NCBI GenBank assembly: GCA_024102635.1
Contig: JAGFJO010000046.1
Coordinates: 19,631 to 83,630, forward strand
Direction: 5' to 3'
Length of the DNA: 64,000 nucleotides
Source of the DNA: Deltaproteobacteria bacterium
Lineage (GTDB): Bacteria > Bdellovibrionota_C > UBA2361 > JAGFJO01
The notes under the pieces are model-generated. The model was not told where the DNA came from, made no database searches, and saw only the letters and a program-made list of their open reading frames with translations. Every line of letters starts with the position of its first letter. The stretch's first letter is position 1. Positions 26,106 to 35,200 of this stretch are shown here, in pieces. Made by a program: the position numbers and the translations under genes.

Positions 26106-27449
26106 ATGAACATATTTCATTCAAGGAGCAAAGCGCTTCTACTATCCCTTTCTATTCTAGCGTATTTCGCCGGCTTGCCTGCTGCAATTGCCGAACAGGG
26201 CGGGTTCGATTTCGACGGAGATGGGAATGCTGATCTGGTAGGGTACGAGATCCAGCGTGACGGCTCGCCCAATGAGATCGCTTTGACCTACCAGGCTTCT
26301 TCCAGCGGGGAGGTTACACGGGATGAATTCGGTAGAAGTTCCGAGATGGCGGTGCCCGCCGATTATGATGGGGACGGAATCACTGACCTGGCGGTTGTCG
26401 GGCCCGACGAAAACGATCAGCTCGAGTGGCGTATTAAACTTTCTTCTCAAGAGGAAGAGCAGGTTCGCTCGCTCTTCGGCCAGCTGGGCGGCACGATCTT
26501 AGCCGGATGCCGCTTCGACGGCGATGCAATTAGCGACCGCACCATCTTTTTCGGCGAGCGGTACCTATCAATTGAAAAGTCGATTGACTTATCAGTAGTA
26601 ACAATTGATCTCGGTGTGACAGGGATCGAAGACATGACCTGCGGTGATATTACGGGTGATGGAATTGATGAAGTTATCGGCTACCGCCTGATTTCGAGCG
26701 CTGCGCGACGTAAGAAGGCGAGCTCCTCGGCGGCTGGCAGACCCTTCTTTTACGCTTGGGATGCTGCAAGCGGTTCAATAGTCCTGGAGCAGCAGTTCGG
26801 CGATTCGGTCGGTGGAATTTTGGCTGCAGATATCGATGGCGATGGGATTAAGGAGATTGGTTACTCAAAGAAGAAACGAAACGCTTCAAAGCAGATACAG
26901 TTCCTGAAAAGCGGACAGACAGTTACCTTTACCTTCCCGAAATTCACCAGGGCCACAGCTATGCGTTCGCCTGCCGGCGGACCGGACGGCATCTTCTTGA
27001 AGGGCAAAAAGGATGATCTTTTTTATAAAGTTCCCTCACTCTCGAACCCAGCTGTCTATGAAGCTGTCATGCTAAATGACACAGAAAATCTGCTCTCAGG
27101 CGTTAATTTCGGACAGCCCGGGCCGCTCAAAAGCAAGGAGCCTGCTTGTCAGGTTCACCACGAGTCCACTGACGGCACGAATGGCTTTTTATGGAAGCCG
27201 GTCTCCGATACCAACGGCCTAGCCGTGGTTATTCTTCCGGAAGGCGTTAGGCTACGGAAGGTACGAATTGTAAAGAATTCCCAAACCGTAGAGTCTCTAT
27301 ACTTTGCGGGAAATGCCAACGGGGGGCGAGATCACTGGCGCAGCCGCCGCAGAGCCTCTGCTTTTGATAGTAACATCACCATCATGGGAGTAAGAGGTGG
27401 ACTGGTTCATTGCTGGCTCGTCAGTGATCCGCTACAGCGTTTTGATTAA
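26106..27449 (+). CDS. Secreted FG-GAP/VCBS-type repeat protein
   Basis: The 447 residues have a signal peptide (about 1-29, ending AIAE). A series of acidic Ca-binding-like repeats follows: FDFDGDGNADLVGYE (about 33-47), ADYDGDGITDLAVVG, CRFDGDAISDRTIFF, GDITGDGIDEVIGYR and ADIDGDGIKEIGYSK. These match FG-GAP/VCBS repeats, which build beta-propellers in integrin-like exported proteins. The last 130 residues do not fit the repeat. ATG 26106 is chosen because the signal peptide begins there. A partner is not evident. Confidence 0.75.
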   Translation: MNIFHSRSKALLLSLSILAYFAGLPAAIAEQGGFDFDGDGNADLVGYEIQRDGSPNEIALTYQASSSGEVTRDEFGRSSEMAVPADYDGDGITDLAVVGPDENDQLEWRIKLSSQEEEQVRSLFGQLGGTILAGCRFDGDAISDRTIFFGERYLSIEKSIDLSVVTIDLGVTGIEDMTCGDITGDGIDEVIGYRLISSAARRKKASSSAAGRPFFYAWDAASGSIVLEQQFGDSVGGILAADIDGDGIKEIGYSKKKRNASKQIQFLKSGQTVTFTFPKFTRATAMRSPAGGPDGIFLKGKKDDLFYKVPSLSNPAVYEAVMLNDTENLLSGVNFGQPGPLKSKEPACQVHHESTDGTNGFLWKPVSDTNGLAVVILPEGVRLRKVRIVKNSQTVESLYFAGNANGGRDHWRSRRRASAFDSNITIMGVRGGLVHCWLVSDPLQRFD

Positions 27450-27462
27450 AATCGCCTGATTC

Positions 27463-27490
27463 TGGACAATTCACGGCTGATCGCTACAAT
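27463..27490 (+). promoter_or_regulatory. Candidate mutM promoter
   Basis: TGGACA (27463-27468), 16 bases, TACAAT (27485-27490). The -10 ends six bases before the mutM ATG, and no Shine-Dalgarno is present, so the message would be leaderless. Confidence 0.5.
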
Positions 27491-27496
27491 TAAAAG

Positions 27497-28333
27497 ATGC
27501 CTGAGCTGCCCGAAGTCGAAACCACAGCAAGATTTTTGTCAGAAAGAGTGTGCGGCGCACTGATTGATGGCGTTTCGGTCCATTGGCCGCGCTCTGTCGT
27601 GTGCCCTGCGCCGCAGCAATTTGAGCGTCTTATTTGCGGCCTTAGAATCGAAGCTGTAGGCAGACGAGGAAAGTTCCTCGTTCTCACCCTTTCATCTTGC
27701 GCCGAAGAGCGCGGCCCTTGTTACCTTTTAATACACCTCAGAATGAGCGGCAGTATAGATGTAGTTCGGCCTTCTGTCCCGCGCAGCAAACATGACCAAG
27801 TTGTTCTTCGGCTGGAAAGCGGTAAAGAGCTCCGTTTTCATGATCCACGTAAGTTCGGCCGGGTATATTTTGTAGAGGATGTTCAGCAAGTAGTGGGAAA
27901 GCTCGGCCCGGAGCCTTTGGATCCGGCTTTCACTTCAGGGACTCTTTCTTTGCTGCTGAAAAGCAGCCGCCGGGCGGTAAAATCGGCGCTGCTCGATCAA
28001 TCGACAATCGCAGGAATCGGCAATATATACGCGGATGAGGCTCTGTGGAGAGCGCGGCTGCACCCCCTTGCAATCACTAACCGCATCTCTTCAGCGAAAA
28101 TCTCAGTTTTACACTCCTCTATCCGGCGCACCCTTCGTGAGGCTATCTTGCGCCAAGGCACCGACAATGGGGATGGAGTGGTAGAGTTCGGCTCCTATCG
28201 CCCGCGTGTCTACGGCCGCGCCGGTAAGCGATGCGGGCGGTGCTCTTCTGTCATCAAGCGCATAGTTGTAGCGCAGCGAGGAACCTCTTTTTGCCCCCGC
28301 TGCCAGCGCTTGCCGCTATCCGCGCGGCGGTAA
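27497..28333 (+). CDS. mutM: Formamidopyrimidine-DNA glycosylase
   Basis: This enzyme excises oxidised purines (8-oxoguanine, FapyG) and nicks the abasic site. The 278 residues start MPELPEVET, giving the catalytic Pro2 and Glu3 after Met removal. The helix-two-turn-helix has SALLDQSTIAGIGNIYADEA (about 161-180), and the C-terminal zinc finger has VYGRAGKRCGRC followed by CPRCQ. All catalytic features are present. The gene is preceded by a -10 box and has no leader. Confidence 0.97.
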   Translation: MPELPEVETTARFLSERVCGALIDGVSVHWPRSVVCPAPQQFERLICGLRIEAVGRRGKFLVLTLSSCAEERGPCYLLIHLRMSGSIDVVRPSVPRSKHDQVVLRLESGKELRFHDPRKFGRVYFVEDVQQVVGKLGPEPLDPAFTSGTLSLLLKSSRRAVKSALLDQSTIAGIGNIYADEALWRARLHPLAITNRISSAKISVLHSSIRRTLREAILRQGTDNGDGVVEFGSYRPRVYGRAGKRCGRCSSVIKRIVVAQRGTSFCPRCQRLPLSARR

Positions 28334-28382
28334 TTAATTTAAATTGGCTACGGTTAGATCGTAAAAATCCGCACCGCATAGG

Positions 28383-28432
28383 AAACTTTTCTGAAAAAAG
28401 CGCGATAAAGAGTTCGCCTTTTCAGAAAGTTT
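28383..28432 (+). promoter_or_regulatory. Hairpin just upstream of the type III secretion locus
   Basis: AAACTTTTCTGAAAA (28383-28397) pairs with TTTTCAGAAAGTTT (28419-28432), with one bulged base and a 21-base loop. It ends right before the AGAGAAG ribosome site of sctI. It could be a mutM terminator, an attenuator or a translation-control hairpin. There is no clean T-run after it. Confidence 0.5.
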
Positions 28433-28446
28433 AGAGAAGCGTGGAC

Positions 28447-28764
28447 ATGCGGATCAATCACTCTCTTAGTCAGCCTATAGCAGCTCAGCAGGCGGAGCAG
28501 TTGGTGGGCCCAAGCCCGGCCAAACACTCTACATTTCAGGAGATATTCAAAGGGTTAAGGGATGGTCCTCGCGGCCTGGGCCTGGACTCCTTTAGTGAGA
28601 TTGCCCAGGTGCAACAGCGCATCTTGAGCGGGCAAAAACTTACGCCACAAGAGCTGATTATCTATCAGGTTAGAGCGGGTGAATACAATTTGAGAGTTGA
28701 ATTGGTGTCAAAGATTGCAGAGAGCGTAATGGCTACAATGCGCAAGTTCCAGAGTAGCCAGTAG
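28447..28764 (+). CDS. sctI: Type III secretion inner-rod protein SctI
   Basis: This 105-residue protein (from ATG 28447; GTG 28441 also in frame) resembles the inner-rod/adaptor proteins YscI, EscI and PrgJ in its C-terminus. LTPQELIIYQVRAGEYNLRV is followed by ELVSKIAESV, matching the PrgJ pattern of Q...YNL-V...LVS. The N-terminal half is low in hydrophobics, as usual for rod subunits. It would polymerise beneath the needle, contacting SctR/S/T. It opens the sct gene order I-OP-R-S-T-U. No needle gene (SctF) lies beside it. Confidence 0.78.
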   Translation: MRINHSLSQPIAAQQAEQLVGPSPAKHSTFQEIFKGLRDGPRGLGLDSFSEIAQVQQRILSGQKLTPQELIIYQVRAGEYNLRVELVSKIAESVMATMRKFQSSQ

Positions 28765-28814
28765 ATTGCGCTTCGCGCTACGGCCCGATAGAGCACATAA
28801 AAGAAGTGCACGAG

Positions 28815-29756
28815 ATGGAGAATAGCGACAACGCGCGCCTTGAACTTAAAAGGCGCCACACAGAGATTGTCATTAGGGAGCATCAGCGCAAGGTAGGACG
28901 GCTTGATGCAGCCTTCAAGCGCGTATGCGATGCTCTCAAATTGCGAGAGGAGAGGCTGCACTCTGCTAAGGAAAGCCTTGAGAATGCCCGTACCCAGCTC
29001 CGCCCCACTCAAGAGCTTAGAGCAAGTATCATTCATTGGCGTGGTGTCATTGCAGCGAGGACTGCTGAGTGTGCCGCTACGAAAAACGAAGTCGAGCAGC
29101 TTCGAGGAGAGCATGGAGAGATGCTATCCAGACTTGTGGTTGAGGAGCGCCGCGGCGGGCTCATCGAGGCCGCATTGTCACTTAATAAAATTGCAGCCGC
29201 AAGTGGCCGTGAAAGGTTGGATAATGAAGAGGTGGTTGAATTAAAGGCGGCCCTGTCGGCGAAAGAGGAGCAGTCGGATGACCCAGAGGAATTGAAGTGC
29301 TCGGATAACTCGCGTGTTTACGAAGCGGGATTTGAATTAGTAGCTCCCGGTTCGGAAGATAAGCCGGGCGCTAATGCATTTGCGGGGCCGCCCTGGAGAA
29401 CTTTTTCCGAATCTGGCCGCGAGAACCGCGAGCAGCCACCCAGCCAGCCTCCACAACACTGCGATTCTAGGATGCGATTCGAGGAGTGCATTGAGCGGTT
29501 CAGTGAATGGCGGCATACCAGTGGGAGTGAAGTTGAGCTTGACTATAGCACACTATCAGGTCACCTCTTTTCCGTGCGGGTCGCAAGCTCTGCCCCTGGA
29601 AGCGTGGAAGTGCAGATCGCTCCGCAATACAGAGCGGCTGAATCGGTGCTAGCAGAGTGCAAGAAGGGGGTGTTGGAATCGCTTGCTTCGAAAGGGATCA
29701 AGGTTTCGTCACTGACTATTATAAGACGGCAAAAGGGAGTGCTTGGACATGACTAA
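28815..29756 (+). CDS. SctO-SctP-like fusion: stalk coiled coil plus FliK-type switch domain
   Basis: The 313 residues fall into three parts. Residues about 2-160 are a highly charged coiled coil resembling FliJ/YscO (SctO), for example ELKRRHTEIVIREHQRKVGR. Residues about 160-225 are a Pro/Ser/Asp-rich linker. Residues about 228-305 have the strand-helix order of a FliK/SctP C-terminal T3S4 domain: GHLFSVRVASSAPGSVEVQI, then ESVLAECKKGVLESLASKGI, then VSSLTIIRR. In other systems SctO and SctP are adjacent separate genes between sctN and sctQ. The gene overlaps sctR by 8 bases. GTG 28806 is an alternative start. The fusion reading is an inference. Confidence 0.65.
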   Translation: MENSDNARLELKRRHTEIVIREHQRKVGRLDAAFKRVCDALKLREERLHSAKESLENARTQLRPTQELRASIIHWRGVIAARTAECAATKNEVEQLRGEHGEMLSRLVVEERRGGLIEAALSLNKIAAASGRERLDNEEVVELKAALSAKEEQSDDPEELKCSDNSRVYEAGFELVAPGSEDKPGANAFAGPPWRTFSESGRENREQPPSQPPQHCDSRMRFEECIERFSEWRHTSGSEVELDYSTLSGHLFSVRVASSAPGSVEVQIAPQYRAAESVLAECKKGVLESLASKGIKVSSLTIIRRQKGVLGHD

Positions 29757-30405
29757 TCCAATCTGGCTTGTGGTACTTGCCAGCGCCGTTGCGGCGTTTC
29801 CTATCGCGATAGGGCTTTTAACCTCGTACATAAAGGTAAGTGTCGTGTTGGGGATGCTGAGAAGCGGTATTGGAGCACAACAGGTCCCGAGCGGACTGAT
29901 AATAATGGTTCTCTCCTTGGCTATGACGGCCTTTATTATGGCGCCGGTTATCAAAGATACTGCCCAAGCAGCCAGAGATGGGAAGTTTTTGGATACTTCG
30001 CGTCCACCTAACCTATCCGATCTTGAATCGCTTACTCTTTTGACCGCTCCGTGGCGTCAGTTCATGCAGAAGCATTCCGGTCAGCGAGAAATCAATACTC
30101 TGCGCACGCTCTCAGTAGCCGGCGATGCGCGGGAAGCGGGCGAGCAGAATCAGGATGGAGCTCTTGAGCTTCGCATATTGATTCCCGCTTTCGTCCTTAC
30201 TGAGATTAAAGAGGGCTTTGCGATGGGATTTGTGCTACTGCTTCCATTCTTGGCGATCGACCTAATCGTAGCCAATATATTAGCCGGCATGGGGATGTAT
30301 ATGCTGAGCCCGATGATGATCTCATTGCCGCTTAAGCTGATTTTGTTTGTCGCGGCGGATGGCTGGATAGTTCTAACCAAGGGATTGGTGGACTCGTACC
30401 TATAG
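29749..30405 (+). CDS. sctR: Type III secretion export-gate protein SctR
   Basis: SctR (FliP/YscR family) forms the core of the export gate with SctS and SctT. The 218 residues have four membrane helices. Family motifs are VVLGMLRSGIGAQQVPSGLI (about 29-48) and FLAIDLIVANILAGMGMYML followed by SPMMISLPLKLILFVAADGW in the C-terminal half. There is no cleavable signal peptide, which favours the non-flagellar SctR form over FliP. The start ATG lies inside the end of the SctO-P gene (CATGAC TAA). Confidence 0.93.
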   Translation: MTNPIWLVVLASAVAAFPIAIGLLTSYIKVSVVLGMLRSGIGAQQVPSGLIIMVLSLAMTAFIMAPVIKDTAQAARDGKFLDTSRPPNLSDLESLTLLTAPWRQFMQKHSGQREINTLRTLSVAGDAREAGEQNQDGALELRILIPAFVLTEIKEGFAMGFVLLLPFLAIDLIVANILAGMGMYMLSPMMISLPLKLILFVAADGWIVLTKGLVDSYL

Positions 30406-30413
30406 GGAAGGAG

Positions 30414-30674
30414 ATGTTCGAGGCTTACCTTACAAAGACTTTCGAAATCGTCATAGCGGCCTCGGCGGTGCCGCTGGTAGCCGGTTCTCTTGCAGGTGTT
30501 ATTGTAGGCGTGGTGCAGGCCGCAACGCAGGTGCAGGAGCAGAGCGTCACTTATCTGGTACGACTATTCGCCGTTTGTTGCGTGATTGCCGTGGGGGGAG
30601 AGATTCTTTTTTCATCACTTAGCGCGTTTTTAACCGAGGTACTGGCCACAATCAAATACCTGGGGAAGATGTAA
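30414..30674 (+). CDS. sctS: Type III secretion export-gate protein SctS
   Basis: This 86-residue protein has two membrane helices (about 11-37 and 47-72) with the family loop QAATQVQEQSVTYLVRLFAV between them, diagnostic of SctS/FliQ. It packs on the SctR5T core of the export gate. The stop overlaps the sctT start by one base (TAATG). Confidence 0.93.
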   Translation: MFEAYLTKTFEIVIAASAVPLVAGSLAGVIVGVVQAATQVQEQSVTYLVRLFAVCCVIAVGGEILFSSLSAFLTEVLATIKYLGKM

Positions 30675-31405
30675 TGCTGGAAGGCTACTTCTACTTCTTG
30701 GTCCATATTTTCTTTCGCAGTTTGGGGGCTATCTGCTTGCTTCCCATTGGGGAGGGGGTAAGCGGCTTTAGCCGTCATATTACGCTTGCGGCAGGGATGG
30801 CGATCTTTCTCTCTCCGCTTGATGCTTATTCTTTGCAGCCGGGATTTGCATCTATAAGCCGGGAGCTGGCTATAGGACTGTTGCTTGGTTTGCCCGCAGT
30901 TCTGGCGATAGAGGCGATGAGGACCTTAGGCGAGCTGTTTGACACCGGAAGGGGCCAGTCAATGGCGGCAATGTACGATCCCGCTAGCAGCTTAAGCAGC
31001 TCTCAAACCGGATTTCTATTCCAAAAATGTGCGTTGGTTTTTCTGCTGGTGGCGGGGATCCTTGAGCATATTATCGCTGCACTTTATCAGAGTATGGGCG
31101 ATGTTCCAGCCGGGACGGCGCACACTTTGTCTGTGGCCGGATCAGCCTCTTCGGTAATGGCTATAGTTGTATCTACGGCGGCTGCCAGCTTCTCCGTCTA
31201 CCTGCTGTTTGCTGCGTTGTTTCTAATCTGCGATATCTGTGTGCTTTTTCTCAGCAAGGCGGTTCCCGGCTGCTCGTTCCTATGTGAAGCGTTCCAACTG
31301 AGAAGCTTGGCGGGGTTCAGCGGGGTGGTGCTGCTTCTGCACAGCGGGCTGCAGCCGATTCTTCTTGAGGCGGCGCTACCTCGCGCGGGACTGTTGTCCG
31401 GATAG
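30674..31405 (+). CDS. sctT: Type III secretion export-gate protein SctT
   Basis: SctT (FliR/SpaR/YscT family) is the single-copy gate subunit. The 243 residues make about six membrane helices. The signature GELFDTGRGQSMAAMYDPAS (about 85-104) matches the family G-x-x-x-D-x-x-R-G-x-S motif. The length is normal. It is translationally coupled to sctS. Confidence 0.92.
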   Translation: MLEGYFYFLVHIFFRSLGAICLLPIGEGVSGFSRHITLAAGMAIFLSPLDAYSLQPGFASISRELAIGLLLGLPAVLAIEAMRTLGELFDTGRGQSMAAMYDPASSLSSSQTGFLFQKCALVFLLVAGILEHIIAALYQSMGDVPAGTAHTLSVAGSASSVMAIVVSTAAASFSVYLLFAALFLICDICVLFLSKAVPGCSFLCEAFQLRSLAGFSGVVLLLHSGLQPILLEAALPRAGLLSG

Positions 31406-31421
31406 ATGATGGAGGCATTGC

Positions 31422-32195
31422 ATGGATAAGAGGTACGCCCCCACAGCGCGAAAGCTAAGAAAACTTCGAGCAGACGGAAATCTTCCAAAATCCCGGTACC
31501 TTACCCAATGCGTGGTACTCACCGGGATACTCGCCGCCACAGCCATTCTAATGACTTTCGCTTGGGTACGGCCTGAATTGTTGTTAGAATATCTCCTTAC
31601 GGCGGGCCTAAACGAGCCTGCCACGGCATCATGGAGATGCTTTTTAGAAGCGCTCAAGGTGGTAGTAGTGGTTTTAGGCTTTGGGGCTTTAGTAGGCAGT
31701 ATCAGTGAGGCGGCTCAAGCCGGTATCGGCTTTGACTGCGGACTAATAGCTCCGCGTCTGAGCAGGGTCGATATCATCAGCGGCTGCCGCCGGCTTCTTT
31801 CTTCATCCAAACAAGCTCCCGTTCTGTTCCTAAGGTTAGTCTCCGTTTTAGCGATTTTTTCCGCAGTGATGCTGCACCAGCTAAGCGGGTGGAGTGGGGC
31901 CGCCGGATTGGCAGCTCACCAGAGAACCAGTTGGATTTTGCAGCAGGCGCTTTTGCCGATTGCAGCAGGGTTCATAATAACCGCTCTACTTGCCGCCCTG
32001 GATCTCTATCTGGTCCGTCGCCGCTGGTGGCGATCGGCGGGTATGACGCTTGAGGAGGTCAGGCGTGAGCACAAGGAGGAGGAGGGCGATCCCTTAATGC
32101 GTTCGTTAAGAAGATCGCGGCATGAGGAGCTTGCACTCCAGGATCTCGTAAAGAAAATTCGCGGTTCACGTGTAATTGTAGTGGAGGGGCAGTGA
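31422..32195 (+). CDS. sctU: SctU membrane half, ending at the autocleavage site
   Basis: SctU (FlhB/YscU) sits around the export gate and switches substrate class after cutting itself at Asn|Pro-Thr-His. This protein has the N-terminal YAPTARKLRKLRADGNLPKS motif, four membrane helices, and the linker MTLEEVRREHKEEEGDPLMR that matches FlhB EVK-DE-K-EGDP. It ends VIVVEGQ-stop exactly where other family members read VIVTNPTH, so the NPTH site and the whole cytoplasmic autoprotease half are missing. Only 48 bases separate it from the next gene and none of the three frames there encodes the missing domain. GGAGG precedes ATG 31422. The missing half is found at 35488-35760. Confidence 0.9.
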   Translation: MDKRYAPTARKLRKLRADGNLPKSRYLTQCVVLTGILAATAILMTFAWVRPELLLEYLLTAGLNEPATASWRCFLEALKVVVVVLGFGALVGSISEAAQAGIGFDCGLIAPRLSRVDIISGCRRLLSSSKQAPVLFLRLVSVLAIFSAVMLHQLSGWSGAAGLAAHQRTSWILQQALLPIAAGFIITALLAALDLYLVRRRWWRSAGMTLEEVRREHKEEEGDPLMRSLRRSRHEELALQDLVKKIRGSRVIVVEGQ

Positions 32196-32243
32196 AGCCC
32201 TTCTTTCAGCTAAGCGCGAGTCAGTAGGATCGGTAAAAAGCGA

Positions 32244-35200
32244 ATGCAGAACTCCCAAAATCAAACTGGCCAGGTGCTAAGGCGCCTAAAAGAGCAGCTG
32301 CTTTCCGCCGGTTCTGCGCAAGCTATGCTGGAACGAGTCGCGGAAGCAGTGGGGGCCTACCTAAGCTGCGATCAGGTGAATTTGCATCTACAACATCAAG
32401 GTTTGGAGCTTAGGGCTTTTTTTTCGTCTCTTCAAAGGCGCGAGCCCTCCGGCGGTTCACCGCTTACTCATCTGGCTTCGGAGGCTCTCTGCATTGATGG
32501 ACCTTTGCATAATCTTCCCGTATTCATAACCGACTGTGATCGAAGCCGGGTAGAAGCGCCGTTGCTCGTCGCCCTAAAAAAGCAGCGCATCCTGTCGGCC
32601 GCAATTCTTCCGATTCATCTCAATGGCTCCGTGAGCGGAGCACTCGAGTGCCGCTACTATAATGCTCACTACAGGTGGTCTGGGCAGGACAAGTTTGTAC
32701 TGGAGCAGTGTCTGGAATACCTGGCCTTCGTATTGGAGGGGTACGGAAAGAGTTTAGGAAACGGTCACTCTGAATTGCAGATCGAGGCGCCTCCGGCCAG
32801 CACGGACCACCAGCAGCGCGTCCGTTCGCGCGAACGATACGAGCGGCTGGCGAAGTACGGTGAGGTCGTAATAATTCGTACGTCCGCCGACTTCACCATT
32901 CAAGAGGTCACCGGTGACGCCAAGGAGATTCTTGGATTTGAAGCGCACGAACTTCTCGGTACTACAAAAGGCTGGCGGAAGTTCCTGCATCCTGAAGACC
33001 TGCGCCGCCTGCAAAAGACCATGGCTAAGCTTCGCGCTAATCCGGAAGAGATGTCTGAGGAGGTCAGGATCAAGCACGGAGAAGGCAAGGAGCATCGCTG
33101 GGTGATGCTCAAGGGAGTTCCGCTATTTAAAGATGGCCGGCTCAGCGGGTGGGAAGGCTTCGGAATTGATGTCAGCGAGCGGCGCATGGCTCAGGAAGAG
33201 CTGCTTCAGCAGAGCCGCCGTATAGAAGCGCTCTACGAGGTCGCGCGCGCTACGCAGCTGCATTTCGATCCTGCCGTTGTAATGCTGAAGGGCCTAAAGG
33301 CCCTGATCAAGGCGACCGGCTCGGACTGTGGTTTCGGATGTTTTTTCGATAATAAAACTAAGTCGATCGAGATCGTAGCCGTTGATGGGCTTTCACAAGA
33401 GTACGTCGACGAAGTTCAGCGCCGCATTAACGGACCGACAATTCTTCGAGAGGTGATTGAGAAGAAGGCCGGCGCAATGTTCGATGATATTAGAGACGAT
33501 CCGCGCGCATTGAAGGATATCGTTATAAAGGAAGGACTGCGATCTACAATTGCCGTTCCGATGCTGGCCGACGATATTGCGTATGGCGGAATCGTGTTGT
33601 ACTGCAAGGAGGCCGGGCGTTACGGCAAGCAGGATTTTGAACTGGTAAATGCAGCAGCCGCGCAAATATGCGTGTCTTCACGCCATGCGGAGTCTTACTA
33701 CGTGGAAAAGCAGCAAGCAGATTCGCTGGCCATCCTTTATCGAATCAGTCATGAGCTATCTAAGTATGTAAGCGCAAAGGAGGTCGCCGAGCGCGCCTTT
33801 CCTCTTATACAGCGAGAACTTGCATGCAGGAGGATGTGGCTCGGAGTTCTAAACGAGCAGGGTACGCATATAGTCGGACAAGCAGGAATGGGGCCGGGCA
33901 TACGGAGGCGTATCGTTAATGTGCAGATTGAGCTTTACCTGCGTCACGATTTCCTTGATGAAGCTTTGCGCACCAAGCGGCCCGTAATCGTCAAGCCCAA
34001 CCAGGAGATGGAATGCTCGGGGCTCAACTCAATAATGCGCCGGCTAAAAGTAGGTTCTCTGGTTATTGTGCCACTTATCTCCTTGGCGCAGGTGGTCGGT
34101 GTGCTGGTTATAGAACCTGCTTCCCCCGGATTGCATCTGGTGGAGAGAAAGCTGCCGCTTTTAATAAGCATGGCCAACGAGATTGCAACCGTTCTGCTGG
34201 CTAGACGGTTCGAAGGTAAGATGGCCGAGGCTGATAAGATGCGAATGGCGGGCATGCTCGCTTCAGGAGTTGCTCATAACTTCAATAATCTGCTGCAAGC
34301 TGTAATGGGACAGGCGTCGCTGCTTGAAATGCAGATACCGAAAGACTCGTCGCTTAATAAGTCGGCGCGTATGATAATTGACGCGGCAGGCAAGGGAGCC
34401 GCATTGATTACGCAGCTTCTCAGCTTTTCGGCCGGTGAGAGTAACAAGCGGCGTAATATCTCGATCGACAACGTGCTGAATGAATCTCGCGACTTGTACA
34501 AGTCCATTTTAGGTTCCGACATTAATCTTGAAGTCGACTGCCGCCCCGATCTTCCGCAGATTTTGGCGGACTTCGGCCAGCTGCAGCAGGTCATGACAAA
34601 CCTGTTGGTTAATGCAAAGGAAGCGCTGGCCTCCAAAAACGACGGCAATATCAAAATCTCAGTGAGCGAGATTCGCCTAAAGTCCGGTGAAATTGACCCC
34701 GAGCTCGCCCCGGGAAGTTACATTCGTATCGATGTGGAGGACAACGGCGTCGGGATGGATGCAGAGCGGCAATCGAGGTGTTTCGAGCCTTTCTTTACAA
34801 GTAAGAATATTGATACCCGGACGGGGCTTGGGTTTTCAGGTTCCGGCCTGGGGCTCTCCTCGGCTTACTCCATAATGAAACAGCATGAAGGGTTGATTTC
34901 GGTGCGCAGCAATCCAGGCGAAGGGTCTGTTTTCAGCTTATTTTTCCCGGTTGTCACCAGCAAAAATTCCGGCATGAGTCATGACATGCTCTACGCAGGT
35001 GTAGCAAGTGATTCGCTTGATGTGCTGGTATACGATTTAGATGATGCAATCAGCACGGCCGTAAGGCCGATTCTCGAATCGGTCGGTCTTAGGTCGGTGG
35101 CAACGAACCGCGAGAATCGCGCTATGGAGCTCCTGCGCCGCCCTTCGGGAAAAATTCTTGCTGTATTGGTCGATGTTGATAAGAGCGGTTACGATATGCT

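Noticed and set aside
29749..31405. Flagellar FliP/FliQ/FliR
   Set aside because: SctR lacks a cleavable signal, an SctI rod gene precedes it and no flagellar gene is near. The non-flagellar reading is preferred, though a genome-wide check is needed to exclude the alternative fully.
32195..32243. A frameshift as the reason for the short SctU
   Set aside because: Only 48 bases separate the stop from the kinase ATG, and none of the three frames encodes NPTH or any of the next domain, so no simple indel restores a full SctU.
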